64,000 bases of DNA from Streptomyces sp. TG1A-60 (GTDB lineage Bacteria; Actinomycetota; Actinomycetes; Streptomycetales; Streptomycetaceae), in NCBI RefSeq assembly GCF_037201975.1, contig NZ_CP147520.1:806001-870000 (forward strand). Direction: 5' to 3'. How positions within the stretch are numbered: the stretch's first letter is position 1; each line of letters opens with the position of its first letter. Position numbers and translations under genes: made by a program. The notes under the pieces were generated by a model, which was not told the DNA's origin, ran no database searches, and worked only from the letters and a program-made list of their open reading frames with translations. Positions 19,979-28,954 of the stretch are shown here, in pieces.

Positions 19979-21416
19979 ACGACAGCCTCGTCTCGCGGTC
20001 GTCGGCGCGGGCCCCGCCGGGCTCGCCGCGGCCCTGGCGGCGGCCGGACAGGGCGTACACGTCACGGTCCTGGACTCCGCGGAAGCACCCGGCGGCCAGT
20101 TCTACCGGCAGCCCGCGGCCGGGCTCGGCGCGCGGCACCCCCAGGCCCCGCGCCACGGGTGGCGGACCTGGCTGCGGCTGCGCGACGGCTTCGAACGCCA
20201 TGTCGCCTCAGGGCGCGTCACCCACCTCGCGGACCGCCATGTGTGGTGCGTGGAGCGGCGGGCCGAGGGCTCCGGGCGTTTCACCGCGCACGCGCTCCTC
20301 GGCCCCGAGCAGGAGACCCCCGACGCGGTGCGCGCGGACGCCGTCCTGCTCGCGACCGGCGGCTTCGAGAAGGTGTTCCCCTTCCCCGGCTGGACCCTGC
20401 CGGGCGTCGTCACCGCCGGGGGCGCGCAGGCCATGCTGAAGGGCGGGCTCGTCGTGTCCGGTCGTACGGCGGTCGTCGCCGGGACCGGTCCGCTGCTGCT
20501 GCCGGTGGCGACGGGGCTCGCGGCGGCGGGTGTCACGGTGGCCGCGCTGGTGGAGTCCGCGGACCCGAAGGCGTTGGTGCGGCGGGCCGGGGCGCTGGGG
20601 GGCCGGGCGGACAAGCTCGCCGAAGGGGCCGGGTACGCGGTGGAGTTGCTGCGCCGCCGGGTGCGCGCCCTCGCGCGCCACACCGTCGTCGAGGCACACG
20701 GCACCGACCGGCTGGAGGCGGTGACCGTCGCCGCGCTCGATGCCGAGGGGCGGACCCGGCCCGGCACCGAGCGGCGTATCCCCTGCGACACGCTCGCCGT
20801 CGGGCACGGCATGATCCCGCACACCGACCTCGCCGAGGCGCTCGGCTGCCGAGTCGATCCCGCCGGGACGCGTGTGTGGGTCGACGACGAGCAGCGCACC
20901 GACGTGCCGGGCGTCTGGGCGGCGGGCGAGGCCACCGGCATCGGCGGCGCGGCCCTCTCCCTCGCCGAGGGCCATATCGCTGGACGGTCGGCTGCCGCCC
21001 GGCTCCAGGGCCGGGAACCGGAGCCCGGCGAGTGGGCCGGTGCCGCCACGTCCCGTGCGGCACTACGGAAGTTCTTCTCCGCGCTCGACACCGTGTACGT
21101 ACCGCCGGCGCACTGGACCGAGCAGGTCACCGACGCCACGGTCGTCTGCCGGTGCGAGGAGGTCACGGCCGGGGCGGTTCGCGAGGCCGTCGGGGAGTTG
21201 GGCGCCGGGGACGTCCGGACGGTGAAACTGCTCACCCGTGCCGGGATGGGCTGGTGCCAGGGCCGGATGTGCGGGCCGGCGGTCGCGGGGATCGCCGGGT
21301 GTGCGGAGACCGTGTCCCGGCGGCCGTTCGCGCGACCGGTGCCGTTGGGCGTACTGGCTCAGACCGGAAGAGAGACCGCGAAACCCGAGGACCGGCAAGG
21401 CGTGCCTCCAGGGTGA
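19968..21416 (+). CDS. pyridine nucleotide-disulfide oxidoreductase-type alpha subunit with C-terminal [2Fe-2S] domain
   Basis: The 482-residue protein has an FAD motif at the N-terminus (AVVGAGPAGLAAALAAAGQG, then PGGQFYRQ) and a second nucleotide-binding segment near residue 165 (AVVAGTGPLLLPVA). A C-terminal BFD-like domain has cysteines in VCRCEE and CQGRMC. This is the layout of the alpha subunit of heteromeric D-hydroxyproline/octopine-type dehydrogenases, which reoxidises the amine-oxidising subunit. Translational coupling with the preceding gene (11-bp overlap) supports a three-subunit enzyme. Confidence 0.85.
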   Translation: MSTERQPRLAVVGAGPAGLAAALAAAGQGVHVTVLDSAEAPGGQFYRQPAAGLGARHPQAPRHGWRTWLRLRDGFERHVASGRVTHLADRHVWCVERRAEGSGRFTAHALLGPEQETPDAVRADAVLLATGGFEKVFPFPGWTLPGVVTAGGAQAMLKGGLVVSGRTAVVAGTGPLLLPVATGLAAAGVTVAALVESADPKALVRRAGALGGRADKLAEGAGYAVELLRRRVRALARHTVVEAHGTDRLEAVTVAALDAEGRTRPGTERRIPCDTLAVGHGMIPHTDLAEALGCRVDPAGTRVWVDDEQRTDVPGVWAAGEATGIGGAALSLAEGHIAGRSAAARLQGREPEPGEWAGAATSRAALRKFFSALDTVYVPPAHWTEQVTDATVVCRCEEVTAGAVREAVGELGAGDVRTVKLLTRAGMGWCQGRMCGPAVAGIAGCAETVSRRPFARPVPLGVLAQTGRETAKPEDRQGVPPG

Positions 21417-21455
21417 TCGCACCCGCACAGACCTTCGAACCATCCGGCAGTCCCA

Positions 21456-21467
21456 GTGATATGTCAC
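21456..21467. promoter_or_regulatory. second putative GntR operator
   Basis: GTGATATGTCAC is an imperfect palindrome 24 bp upstream of the DapA-like gene. It matches the site at 18500-18511 at ten of twelve positions in reverse complement. It suggests a second regulated promoter inside the operon. Confidence 0.4.
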
Positions 21468-21491
21468 ACCCCATAGAGAGGAAATTCACCC

Positions 21492-22400
21492 ATGACCGGC
21501 ACCATGACCGCCACCGGGAACCGCCCCTGGCGCGGGGTCCTCGTCGCCACCGCGCTCCCCCTCCGCGACGACCTGTCCGTCGACCACGACACGTACGCCG
21601 AGCACTGCGCCTGGCTGGTCGAGAACGGCTGTGACGGTGTCGTACCGAACGGCTCGCTCGGCGAGTACCAGGTGCTGACACCCGAGGAACGCGCCAAGGT
21701 GGTCGAGACGGCGGTCGACGCGATCGGCGGTGAGCGGGTGATGCCGGGGGTCGCCGCGTACGGGTCCGCCGAGTCCCGCCGCTGGGCCGAGCAGGCACGC
21801 GACGCGGGCTGCGCGTCGGTGATGCTGCTGCCGCCGAACGCGTACCGCGCCGACGAGCGGTCCGTGCTCGCGCACTACGCGGAGGTGGCGAAGGCGGGCC
21901 TCCCGGTCGTGGCGTACAACAACCCGACCGACACCAAGGTCGACCTCGTCCCCGAACTGCTCGCCAAGCTGCACGGCGAGGGGCACATCCGGGCCGTCAA
22001 GGAGTTCTCCGGGGATGTCCGACGGGCCTACCAGCTCGCCGAACTCGTTCCGGAAATGGACCTGTTGATCGGCGCGGACGACGTGCTGCTGGAGCTGGCG
22101 CTGGCGGGCGCCAAGGGCTGGGTGGCCGGCTATCCGAACGCGCTGCCCGCCGCGACGGTGGAGCTGTACCACGCCGCGGTGGACGGCGACCTCGCGACGG
22201 CCAAGCGGCTCTACGAGCAGCTGCATCCGTTGCTGCGCTGGGACTCGAAGGTGGAGTTCGTGCAGGCCATCAAGTTGTCGATGGACATCGTGGGGCGGCA
22301 CGGGGGACGCTGCCGTCCGCCTCGGGTGGAGCTGCTGCCGGAGCAGGAGGCCGTGATCCGCGCGGCCACCGAGAAGGCCGTCGGCGCGGGGCTCGCGTAA
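21492..22400 (+). CDS. DapA-family aldolase/deaminase, probable 1-pyrroline-4-hydroxy-2-carboxylate deaminase
   Basis: The 302-residue TIM-barrel protein of the dihydrodipicolinate synthase superfamily has the Schiff-base lysine in AVKEFSGD near residue 168, the tyrosine motif VVAYNNPTD near 140 and GSLGEY near 55. In hydroxyproline catabolism this family deaminates 1-pyrroline-4-hydroxy-2-carboxylate to alpha-ketoglutarate semialdehyde. The assignment rests on the neighbouring epimerase and dehydrogenase genes; the fold alone would also allow an aldolase. It has AGAGAGGAAA before the ATG. The dehydrogenase that would oxidise the semialdehyde is not in the window. Confidence 0.83.
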   Translation: MTGTMTATGNRPWRGVLVATALPLRDDLSVDHDTYAEHCAWLVENGCDGVVPNGSLGEYQVLTPEERAKVVETAVDAIGGERVMPGVAAYGSAESRRWAEQARDAGCASVMLLPPNAYRADERSVLAHYAEVAKAGLPVVAYNNPTDTKVDLVPELLAKLHGEGHIRAVKEFSGDVRRAYQLAELVPEMDLLIGADDVLLELALAGAKGWVAGYPNALPAATVELYHAAVDGDLATAKRLYEQLHPLLRWDSKVEFVQAIKLSMDIVGRHGGRCRPPRVELLPEQEAVIRAATEKAVGAGLA

Positions 22401-22423
22401 CCCGCGCGGGAAGGAGACCGGTC

Positions 22424-23425
22424 ATGCGCAGCAAGCTCGTCCTGCACGCCGTCGACTCGCACACCGAGGGCATGCCGACCCGGGTGATCACCGGCGGGAT
22501 CGGCACGATCCCCGGCGCGACCATGAACGAACGCCGGCTGTGGTTCCGTGAACACCGCGACGACGTCAAGCAGTTGCTGATGAACGAGCCGCGCGGGCAC
22601 GCGGCGATGAGCGGCGCGATCCTCCAGCCGCCCACCCGTCCCGACTGCGATTACGGTGTCGTCTACATCGAGGTCTCCGGCTATCTGCCCATGTGCGGCC
22701 ACGGCACGATCGGGGTCGCGACCGTGCTCGTCGAGACCGGCATGGTCGAGGTCGTCGAACCGGTCACCACCATCCGCCTCGACACCCCGGCGGGCCTCGT
22801 CGTGGCCGAGGTGGCGGTGGAGGACGGCGCGGCGAAGGCGGTCACCCTGCAGAACGTGCCGTCCTTCTCCGTCGGCCTCGATCGCAAGGCCACACTCGCC
22901 GACGGCCGGACGGTGACCTACGACCTCGCGTACGGCGGCAACTTCTACGCCATCCTGCCGCTGGAGCAGTTCGGGCTGCCCTTCGACCGCGACCGCAAGG
23001 ACGACATCCTCCGGGCGGGCCTCGCCCTGATGGACGCCGTGAACGCCGGAGGGGAGCCCGTCCACCCGGCGGACCCCTCGATCCGGGGCGTCCACCACGT
23101 CCACCTGTACGCCCCCGGCGCCACCGCCCGGCATGCACGACACGCGATGGCCATCCACCCCGGCTGGTTCGACCGCTCACCCTGCGGTACGGGCACCAGC
23201 GCGCGCATGGCGCAACTGCACGCGAGGGGCGAACTCCCGCTGCGCACCGAGTTCGTGAACGAGTCCTTCATCGGCACCCGCTTCACGGGGCGGCTGCTCG
23301 GCGAGACCGAGGTCGCCGGTGTCCCGGCCGTGCTGCCCAGCTTCACCGGCCGCGCGTGGATCACCGGCACCGCCCAGTATCTGCTCGATCCGTCCGACCC
23401 GTTCCCCTCCGGATTCGTCCTCTAG
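22424..23425 (+). CDS. proline racemase family protein, probable 4-hydroxyproline 2-epimerase
   Basis: The 333-residue enzyme has both catalytic cysteines of the family: MCGHGTIG near residue 90 and SPCGTGTSA near 250. That favours racemase/epimerase over the Ser/Cys or Thr variants that act as dehydratases. It would interconvert trans-4-hydroxy-L-proline and cis-4-hydroxy-D-proline, the substrate of the flavoprotein dehydrogenase encoded upstream. VDSHTEGMPTRV is the usual N-terminus. It follows the DapA-like gene by 23 bp with AAGGAG as ribosome-binding site. Confidence 0.88.
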   Translation: MRSKLVLHAVDSHTEGMPTRVITGGIGTIPGATMNERRLWFREHRDDVKQLLMNEPRGHAAMSGAILQPPTRPDCDYGVVYIEVSGYLPMCGHGTIGVATVLVETGMVEVVEPVTTIRLDTPAGLVVAEVAVEDGAAKAVTLQNVPSFSVGLDRKATLADGRTVTYDLAYGGNFYAILPLEQFGLPFDRDRKDDILRAGLALMDAVNAGGEPVHPADPSIRGVHHVHLYAPGATARHARHAMAIHPGWFDRSPCGTGTSARMAQLHARGELPLRTEFVNESFIGTRFTGRLLGETEVAGVPAVLPSFTGRAWITGTAQYLLDPSDPFPSGFVL

Positions 23426-23459
23426 GATTCCGGGACTCCAGGACTCCAGGAGAGACCGC

Positions 23460-24230
23460 ATGTCCCCCATGGCCTCGCGGCGCACCGGCGCCCCGTCCGC
23501 CGGCACCACTGCCGCCGCTGCCCCGGCGCCCGCCCTGCCGGTGCTGGGCGGCAAGAAGAGCAGTTACCGCGAGCGGGTCGCCGACGCGCTGCGGGCCGCG
23601 CTGATCGCCGGTGAGCTGCGGCCGGGTGAGGTGTATTCCGCGCCCGCGCTCGCCGGCCGGTTCGGTGTCTCGGCGACGCCGGTGCGCGAGGCCATGCTGG
23701 ATCTGGCCAAGGAGGGCTTGGTCGACACCGTGCCCAACAAGGGCTTCCGGGTCACGGCCGTCACCGAGGAACAGCTCGACGAGTACACCCATGTCCGCTC
23801 GCTCATCGAGATCCCGACCACCGTCGACCTGGCCCGGACCGCCGACCCGGTCTCGCTGGAGGCGCTGCGGCCCGCCGCCCGGGAGATCGTCGCCGCCGCA
23901 GCCGCCGGGGACCTCATCGCGTACGTCGAGGCCGACACCCGCTTCCATCTCGGTCTGCTCGCCCTCGCGGGCAACGCGCACCTCGTCGAGGTCGTCGGTG
24001 ACCTGCGTAAACGCGCCCGCCTCTATGGTCTGACCGCGCTCGTGGAGTCCGGCCGGCTGCTGTCCTCGGCGCAGGAGCACCTGGAGCTCCTGGACGCGCT
24101 CCTCGACCGCGACGAGACGGCCGTACGCGCGGTGATGACCCGCCATCTCGGTCATGTGCGTGGTCTGTGGGCCGCCCGGGACCGATCACCGGCGGGACGC
24201 ATGCGATCGGTGCGACGGGGGCAGATGTGA
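23460..24230 (+). CDS. GntR family regulator (FadR/FCD subfamily)
   Basis: The 256-residue protein starts at ATG 23460, with AGGAG upstream. A Gly/Ala/Pro-rich N-terminal tail of about 35 residues precedes a winged helix (LRAALIAGELRPGEVYSAPA, GVSATPVREAMLDLAKEG). A helical FCD effector domain follows, with Asp/His positions in TRFHLGLLALAGN and MTRHLGHV that usually bind a metal and a carboxylate ligand. As the last gene of the hydroxyproline operon it is the likely local repressor, probably sensing an intermediate. Its candidate operators are at 18500 and 21456. Confidence 0.87.
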   Translation: MSPMASRRTGAPSAGTTAAAAPAPALPVLGGKKSSYRERVADALRAALIAGELRPGEVYSAPALAGRFGVSATPVREAMLDLAKEGLVDTVPNKGFRVTAVTEEQLDEYTHVRSLIEIPTTVDLARTADPVSLEALRPAAREIVAAAAAGDLIAYVEADTRFHLGLLALAGNAHLVEVVGDLRKRARLYGLTALVESGRLLSSAQEHLELLDALLDRDETAVRAVMTRHLGHVRGLWAARDRSPAGRMRSVRRGQM

Positions 24231-24276
24231 TCGGAGTGACGCGCTCTCCCGCTGACGCAGAAAGTATGATCAGCCA

Positions 24277-24813
24277 ATGTCTGACATGACCGAAACCACG
24301 CCCGGCTGGCTGACGTCCGACGAACTCGAATCGGCGCGCGCCCGGATGCCGATCCTGTACGTCGAGGCCGTGCCCGTGCGCGTCGACGACAGCGGCGAAG
24401 TCATCAGCATCGGCCTGTTGCTGCGCATCGGCCCGGACGGAGCGGTCAGCCGCAACCTGGTCTCCGGCCGCGTGATGCACCACGAGCGGGTGCGTGACGC
24501 CCTCCTGCGTCACCTGGAGAAGGACCTCGGTCCGGTGGCGCTGCCCCGCGTCCCGTCCGCCCTGCAGCCCTTCACCGTCGCCGAGTACTTCCCGACTCAG
24601 GGCACCACCCCGTTCCACGACCCGCGTCAGCACGCGGTGTCCCTCGCCTACATCGTCCCGGTGTCCGGCGACTGCCGCCCCCGGCAGGACGCGCTCGACC
24701 TGGAGTGGTTCAGCCCCGAGGAGGCGGCGTCGGCCTCCGTCCAGAATGAGATGCCGGGCGGCCAGGGCGTCCTGCTGAAGCAGGCCCTGGCCCACGTGGG
24801 CTGCCTGTCCTAG
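24277..24813 (+). CDS. NUDIX-like DUF4916 protein
   Basis: The 178-residue protein resembles the DUF4916 group of NUDIX-fold proteins (LYVEAVPVRVDDSGEVISIG, VAEYFPTQG, LDLEWFSPEEA). The classical Nudix box GX5EX7REUXEEXGU is not clearly present, so hydrolase activity is uncertain. TATGAT at 24265-24270 ends 6 bp before the ATG with no ribosome-binding site, a textbook leaderless promoter. The TAG stop is immediately followed by the MITE-like element. Confidence 0.75.
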   Translation: MSDMTETTPGWLTSDELESARARMPILYVEAVPVRVDDSGEVISIGLLLRIGPDGAVSRNLVSGRVMHHERVRDALLRHLEKDLGPVALPRVPSALQPFTVAEYFPTQGTTPFHDPRQHAVSLAYIVPVSGDCRPRQDALDLEWFSPEEAASASVQNEMPGGQGVLLKQALAHVGCLS

Positions 24814-24920
24814 CTAGTGCCGCGTCAGCCAAGGTTCGCCCCGTCGCGACGCCCGGCACGCCCTCTCGCCGCACCGGACGCCGCTCCTTGACGGGCAAAC
24901 CTTGACCGACGCGGCACTAG
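24814..24920. mobile_element. MITE-like element, short copy
   Basis: The 107-bp element is bounded by CTAG. Its terminal inverted repeats run CTAGTGCCGCGTC plus ten further bases, matching over 23 bp with two mismatches. It is identical to the copy at 48512-48692 except that 74 bp between two GCACCGGACG repeats are missing here. No transposase is encoded. CTAG duplication is typical of IS5-type insertion. It sits directly after the stop codon of the NUDIX-like gene. Confidence 0.8.
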
Positions 24921-25065
24921 AAGTGCCCTGAAGATCTTGAAATTGCGCCCGGCTTGCACCCATTCACGCCGATTGACATTTACCGGCGATCCGGGGCGAG
25001 CCGGGCGGCCGGAGCAAGATCTTCATCGGCCTTCTAGGGCCTGTGTGGTGCCCGCACACACCGAA

Positions 25066-25097
25066 GAGGCCGTATCGACATGGTGCGATACGGCCTC
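25066..25097 (-). terminator. hairpin downstream of second tRNA-Pro
   Basis: A perfect 12-bp stem (GAGGCCGTATCG with CGATACGGCCTC) with an 8-base loop lies 19 bp beyond the tRNA 3' end. It differs in sequence from the terminator of the first copy. Confidence 0.75.
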
Positions 25098-25116
25098 CGA
25101 CCTGTTGTTCAACAAG

Positions 25117-25190
<74 letters not shown>

Positions 25191-25342
25191 TTGCCCGTCT
25201 GACCTGGGGTTTCCCCTGGCTGAACGCGCACGGAAACAATACCGCACTCGTGCCGGTGGTCGCGCACGCGTTTACCGGGGGCGAAGCGCCGGCGCCTCTG
25301 CCGCTTGACCTGAAGCTTGGTTGAGGTTGCACGCTCGTCTGT

Positions 25343-26850
25343 ATGACGACAGCAGAACGTACACACGGGTGCACGGATCTGCCCCGGCTGATGGGGCTGA
25401 TGACAGGCGACGAGAAGCACGGGTCGGCGGCCACGTCCACGCTGGACGTGCTGTGGGTGCTCTACGACCGGGTGCTGCGGGTGGCGCCGGGACGGATGGG
25501 GGACCCGGAGCGGGACCGGTTCCCGCTGTCGAAAGGGCACGGGCCGATGGCGTACTACGCGGTGCTCGCGGCCAAGGGGTTCGTGCCGGCGGACTGGCTG
25601 CCGGGCTTCGGCTCGTACGACTCGCCGCTGGGCCATCATCCGGACCGGGTGCCGGTGCCCGGCGTCGAGATCGGCAGCGGTTCACTCGGGCACGGGCTGC
25701 CGATCGCGGTCGGCGCGGTGCTCGGGCTGCGGGCCCAGGGGCGGCTCGACCCGGCCGTGTGGGTCCTCATCGGGACGCGGAGCTGGACGAGGGCAGCAAC
25801 CACGAGGCGATCGCCTATGCCGGGCCGGCCGGGCTCGACCGGCTGCACACCGTCGTGATCGACAACTCCTCCGCCAGTCACTCCCTGCCGGGCGGGATCG
25901 CCGCGCGGTTCGAGGCAGGAACCGATCTCATGGACACCATGCGTGACCGTTTCGCCCCTGTCGTCTCCCGGCTGCTCGACGAGGACCCCCGGGTCGCGGT
26001 GGTCCTCGCAGAAATCAGCGGGGACGGCTTCGCGGAGGCAGCGCGCAGGCATCCGGATCGGGTGATCAACGTGGGCATCCGGGAGCAGCTGCTGGTCGGC
26101 GCGGGCGCGGGTCTGGCGCTGACCGGGATGCGGCCCGTGGTGCACACCTTCGCGAGCTTCCTGGTGGAGCGGCCCTTCGAGCAGGTCAAGCTGGATCTCG
26201 GACACCAGGACGTGGGCGCGGTGCTGGTGAGCGCCTCCGCCTCCTTCGACTGGCCCGCCGGGGGCTACACCCATATGGCGCCGGGCGACGTGGCTCTGCT
26301 CGACACGCTCGACGGCTGGACCGTGCATGTGCCGGGCCATCCCGACGAGGCAGAGACCCTGCTCCGGCACGCGGTCGGCGCGGGCGAGGGCAAGGACGAC
26401 AAGGCGTACGTACGGTTGTCCGTGCAGTCCAACGGACGGGCCGGCACGGTGGACGGGCAACGGTTCCTCACCGTGCACGAGGGGCGCCGCGGGGTCGTCG
26501 TCGCCGTCGGGCCGATGCTCGACGCCGTCCTCGCAGCCACGGAGGGGCTCGACGTGACCGTGCTGTACGAGACCACCGTCCGGCCCTTCGACTCGGCGGC
26601 GCTGCACCGGGCCACGGAGTCGAAGGGCACGGATGTCGTGCTCGTCGAGCCGTACCTGGCGGGCACCTCGACCCCCGCCGCGAACGACGCGCTCGGCGAT
26701 GTGCCGCACCGGGTGCTCGGGCTGGGCGTGGGTCGTCGGGAACTGCGGCGGTACGGGCAGGTCGAGGAGCATATGGCCGCGCACGGGTTGGACGCGGCCT
26801 CGTTGCGGGAGCGGATCGACGGATTCCTCGGGGCGCGGCTCGGCGTCTGA
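25343..26850 (+). CDS. transketolase-like protein (one frameshift)
   Basis: The complete protein would have about 502 residues. The N-terminal thiamine-diphosphate domain has the cofactor-binding region FPLSKGHGPMAYYAV and, after the shift, AELDEGSNHEAI; together these give the GD-(x)n-N metal/ThDP motif. The C-terminal pyrimidine-binding and transketolase C domains follow (VINVGIREQLLVGAGAGLAL, GGYTHMAPGDVALLD). The frame breaks at GGG 25772-25774; one added G restores VLIGDAELDEGSN. This is most likely a sequencing error. Transketolases transfer two-carbon units between sugar phosphates. This short form without a close operon may serve a specialised pathway rather than the pentose phosphate cycle. 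Confidence 0.82.
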
Positions 26851-26900
26851 CGTCGATCTACCTCAGCCGGGCCCCGGGAGTCTGCGACCGGGCGGCCGGA

Positions 26901-27260
26901 CTAGCCGGCGACCGGGCGCCCCAACTCCGGGTAGGCGTCGAGGAGTCTGGTCGGGGCGGCCTGGCGCCAGGAGTCGGCGAGGATGTCACGCAGTTCGTGC
27001 TCGTCCTCCAGCGCGGACAGCCGCACCCGGACCCACGCGAACGACGCCTCGTGGTCGGCGATCCAGAATTTGTCGGGCTCGGCGAGGACCAGTTCGTCGC
27101 GCTCCTCCTTCGGGCACCGCACGGCCATCGACGCCTCGTCCTCCGGCAGGGTCGCGAACATCTTCTCCGCCACCCGGAAGGTGGGCATGCTCCAGGCGAC
27201 CTTCTCCGTGGTGTCGGGCAGGGAGAGGGCGACACGTCGTACGTCTTCGGCATCCGGCAT
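26901..27260 (-). CDS. MmcQ/YjbR family protein
   Basis: The 119-residue protein starts at ATG 27260; the longer open frame lacks protein character. MmcQ/YjbR features include ALSLPDTTEKVAWSMPTFRV and FWIADHEASFAWVRVRL. These small CyaY-like-fold proteins are of uncertain function, with suggested DNA binding. TACGGT lies 7 bp upstream of the ATG without a ribosome-binding site, so a leaderless transcript is likely. Confidence 0.8.
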   Translation of the reverse strand: MPDAEDVRRVALSLPDTTEKVAWSMPTFRVAEKMFATLPEDEASMAVRCPKEERDELVLAEPDKFWIADHEASFAWVRVRLSALEDEHELRDILADSWRQAAPTRLLDAYPELGRPVAG

Positions 27261-27454
27261 GAGACGCACCGTAGCGGTCACCACCGACAAGCCCCCGGCG
27301 GAGCCCATGCCGGGGGGCTGAGTTGCGGAGGATCGGGCTAGTTGACACTTGGTCGCGATGGTTGCCACTCGATGGCCTGAAGCTCGCCGAATCGTCGCCT
27401 CGTCGGGTGAACAGTTCGCTGTGCCTCGGGAAAGGGGGTCCGTAGGGTTCCCGC

Positions 27455-27820
27455 ATGACGGATGAGAGTGAGCAGGCCGTGCAAGCGGCCGTTGATGGGG
27501 AGTTGCAGCTTCTCGATCCTGAGGTGCGTGCTTCCCCGGCCCGTGTCCTGGAGCTTCTGGATCCGGAGTTCACCGAGATCGGAGCTTCTGGGCGCCGATG
27601 GGATACGAAGTCGATCCTGACAGTGACGAGTGGTGGCTCGGTGTCCCCGGAGTCTCCAGTCAAGGTCAGTGAAATGTCCGGGGTCGTCCTTGCTCCGGGC
27701 GTCGTTCATCTGACGTACTTCGCCGACAACCAAGGCCGCCGGGCATGGCGGAGCTCTCTGTGGCGGCTGACGGAGATGGGCTGGCGGATGTACTTTCACC
27801 AGGGCACTTTGGTCAGCTGA
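27455..27820 (+). CDS. DUF4440 / SnoaL-like (NTF2-fold) protein
   Basis: The 121-residue protein has the pattern of DUF4440 nuclear-transport-factor-2-like domains: ELQLLDPEVRASPARVLELL, then LDPEFTEIGASGRRWD, and a C-terminal WRLTEMGWRMYFHQGTLV. These domains are catalytic or binding scaffolds with no fixed function. No operon partner is evident. Confidence 0.75.
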   Translation: MTDESEQAVQAAVDGELQLLDPEVRASPARVLELLDPEFTEIGASGRRWDTKSILTVTSGGSVSPESPVKVSEMSGVVLAPGVVHLTYFADNQGRRAWRSSLWRLTEMGWRMYFHQGTLVS

Positions 27821-27938
27821 GCGTCTGGAACCGCCGCTCACGAGGGGGCGGTCGCCGAGCCGACCGGCACGGAGTCAGTCGACCGCGACGGGTTTTTCGG
27901 CTCGTGCACGGGTGCTGTCCGTTACTGAGATTCGAGGC

Positions 27939-28001
27939 GTGATGTCATCGGCAGGAAAGGGCCTGTGAGCTGGGGCCATTCCCCACACCGAGCGACACCA
28001 G
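27939..28001. repeat. inverted repeat, left copy
   Basis: This 63-bp sequence, beginning GTGATGTC and including TGTGAGCTGGGG, recurs in inverted orientation at 28881-28944. Identity is very high in the first 41 bases and at the GACACCAG end. It ends exactly at the start codon of the kinase-like gene. It is probably an end of a small mobile or cassette-like unit. Confidence 0.65.
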
Positions 28002-28841
28002 GTGGCGATCAACAATAATGGGGGGAAACATGGTGGGCTGATCGAGCATGCTGGCTCGGTGCAGCACAATGAAGAACAGCCGTTGTCCGGTGGGAACGTC
28101 AGCGCTGGTGTGGTCCGCGTCGGAGACACCGTTCGCCGCCCGACCGGACCGTGGACTCCCGCAGTGCACGCCTTGCTGACCCACCTGTATGAGGTGGGGT
28201 TCCGGGCGGCGCCTCGCCCACTGGGCATCGACGACCAGGGCCGTGAAGTCCTGACCTTCGTGCACGGCCACGTGGTCTGGCCCGATCGGTTTTCTCTGCT
28301 CGAGTCCGCTCGGAAACTGGCCGGGGTGGCAGGGCTGATCCGGGACTTCCACGATGCCGTGCAGGGCTTCACACCACCGGCTGACGCGCACTGGCAGGTG
28401 CTGATCCCCGCCGAGGGCAGCGACATCATCGCCCATCACGATCTGGCCCCGTGGAACCTCGTGGTCGCAGGCGAGGCCCAGTGGGCCTTCATCGACTGGG
28501 ACACCGCTGGCCCCGGTTCCCGCCTGTGGGACGTCGCGTATGCCATGCACGGGTTCATTCCGCTGTCCGCTCATCCGGACTGGCAACGCCCCGACGCCGC
28601 AGACCGGCTGCGCGTCTTCGCCGACGCCTACGGCCTCGACGAAGACGAACGCCGTCGGCTGGTCCCTCTACTCGGGCGCCGAACGCGATCCATGCACGAC
28701 TTCCTGCGCGAGCAAGCCGCCCGGGGTGTCCAGCCCTGGGCAACCCTGTGGACCGAAGGCCACGGCGACGCCTGGCGAAGCGATGCCGAATACATCGAGC
28801 AGCGTGAAGACCAGTGGATGCACGCCCTGCTCGGCGATTGA
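28002..28841 (+). CDS. aminoglycoside phosphotransferase-family protein
   Basis: The 279-residue kinase-fold protein starts at GTG 28002. The catalytic loop IIAHHDLAPWNLV (HxDxxxxN) is near residue 147 and the metal-binding motif FIDWDTAGPGSRLWDVAY near 165, both characteristic of APH/choline-kinase-type enzymes. The N-lobe is short (REVLTFVHGHV), as in many actinobacterial APH homologues of unknown substrate. Antibiotic resistance cannot be assumed. It is bracketed by inverted repeats at 27939 and 28881 and may have arrived as a unit. Confidence 0.8.
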   Translation: MAINNNGGKHGGLIEHAGSVQHNEEQPLSGGNVSAGVVRVGDTVRRPTGPWTPAVHALLTHLYEVGFRAAPRPLGIDDQGREVLTFVHGHVVWPDRFSLLESARKLAGVAGLIRDFHDAVQGFTPPADAHWQVLIPAEGSDIIAHHDLAPWNLVVAGEAQWAFIDWDTAGPGSRLWDVAYAMHGFIPLSAHPDWQRPDAADRLRVFADAYGLDEDERRRLVPLLGRRTRSMHDFLREQAARGVQPWATLWTEGHGDAWRSDAEYIEQREDQWMHALLGD

Positions 28842-28880
28842 TCTCGTCTCCGACCTCCGGCCATGACTGATGATCTTTCG

Positions 28881-28944
28881 CTGGTGTCACTGGGCGACAG
28901 GGCATAGCCCCAGCTCACAGGGCTTTTCCTGTCGGCGACATCAC
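28881..28944. repeat. inverted repeat, right copy
   Basis: The reverse complement matches 27939-28001 (GTGATGTC, CAGGAAA, TGTGAGCTGGGG, GACACCAG). It lies 39 bp after the stop of the kinase-like gene. The two repeats form a 1-kb inverted-repeat-bounded unit. Confidence 0.65.
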
Positions 28945-28954
28945 TCACGAAAGC

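Noticed and set aside
24814..24920. CRISPR-like or rRNA-related repeat
   Set aside because: There are only two distant copies with inverted termini and no spacer structure, which fits a miniature transposon.
28002..28841. Antibiotic resistance gene
   Set aside because: The kinase fold is clear, but Streptomyces carry many APH-like proteins of unknown substrate and nothing identifies an aminoglycoside.
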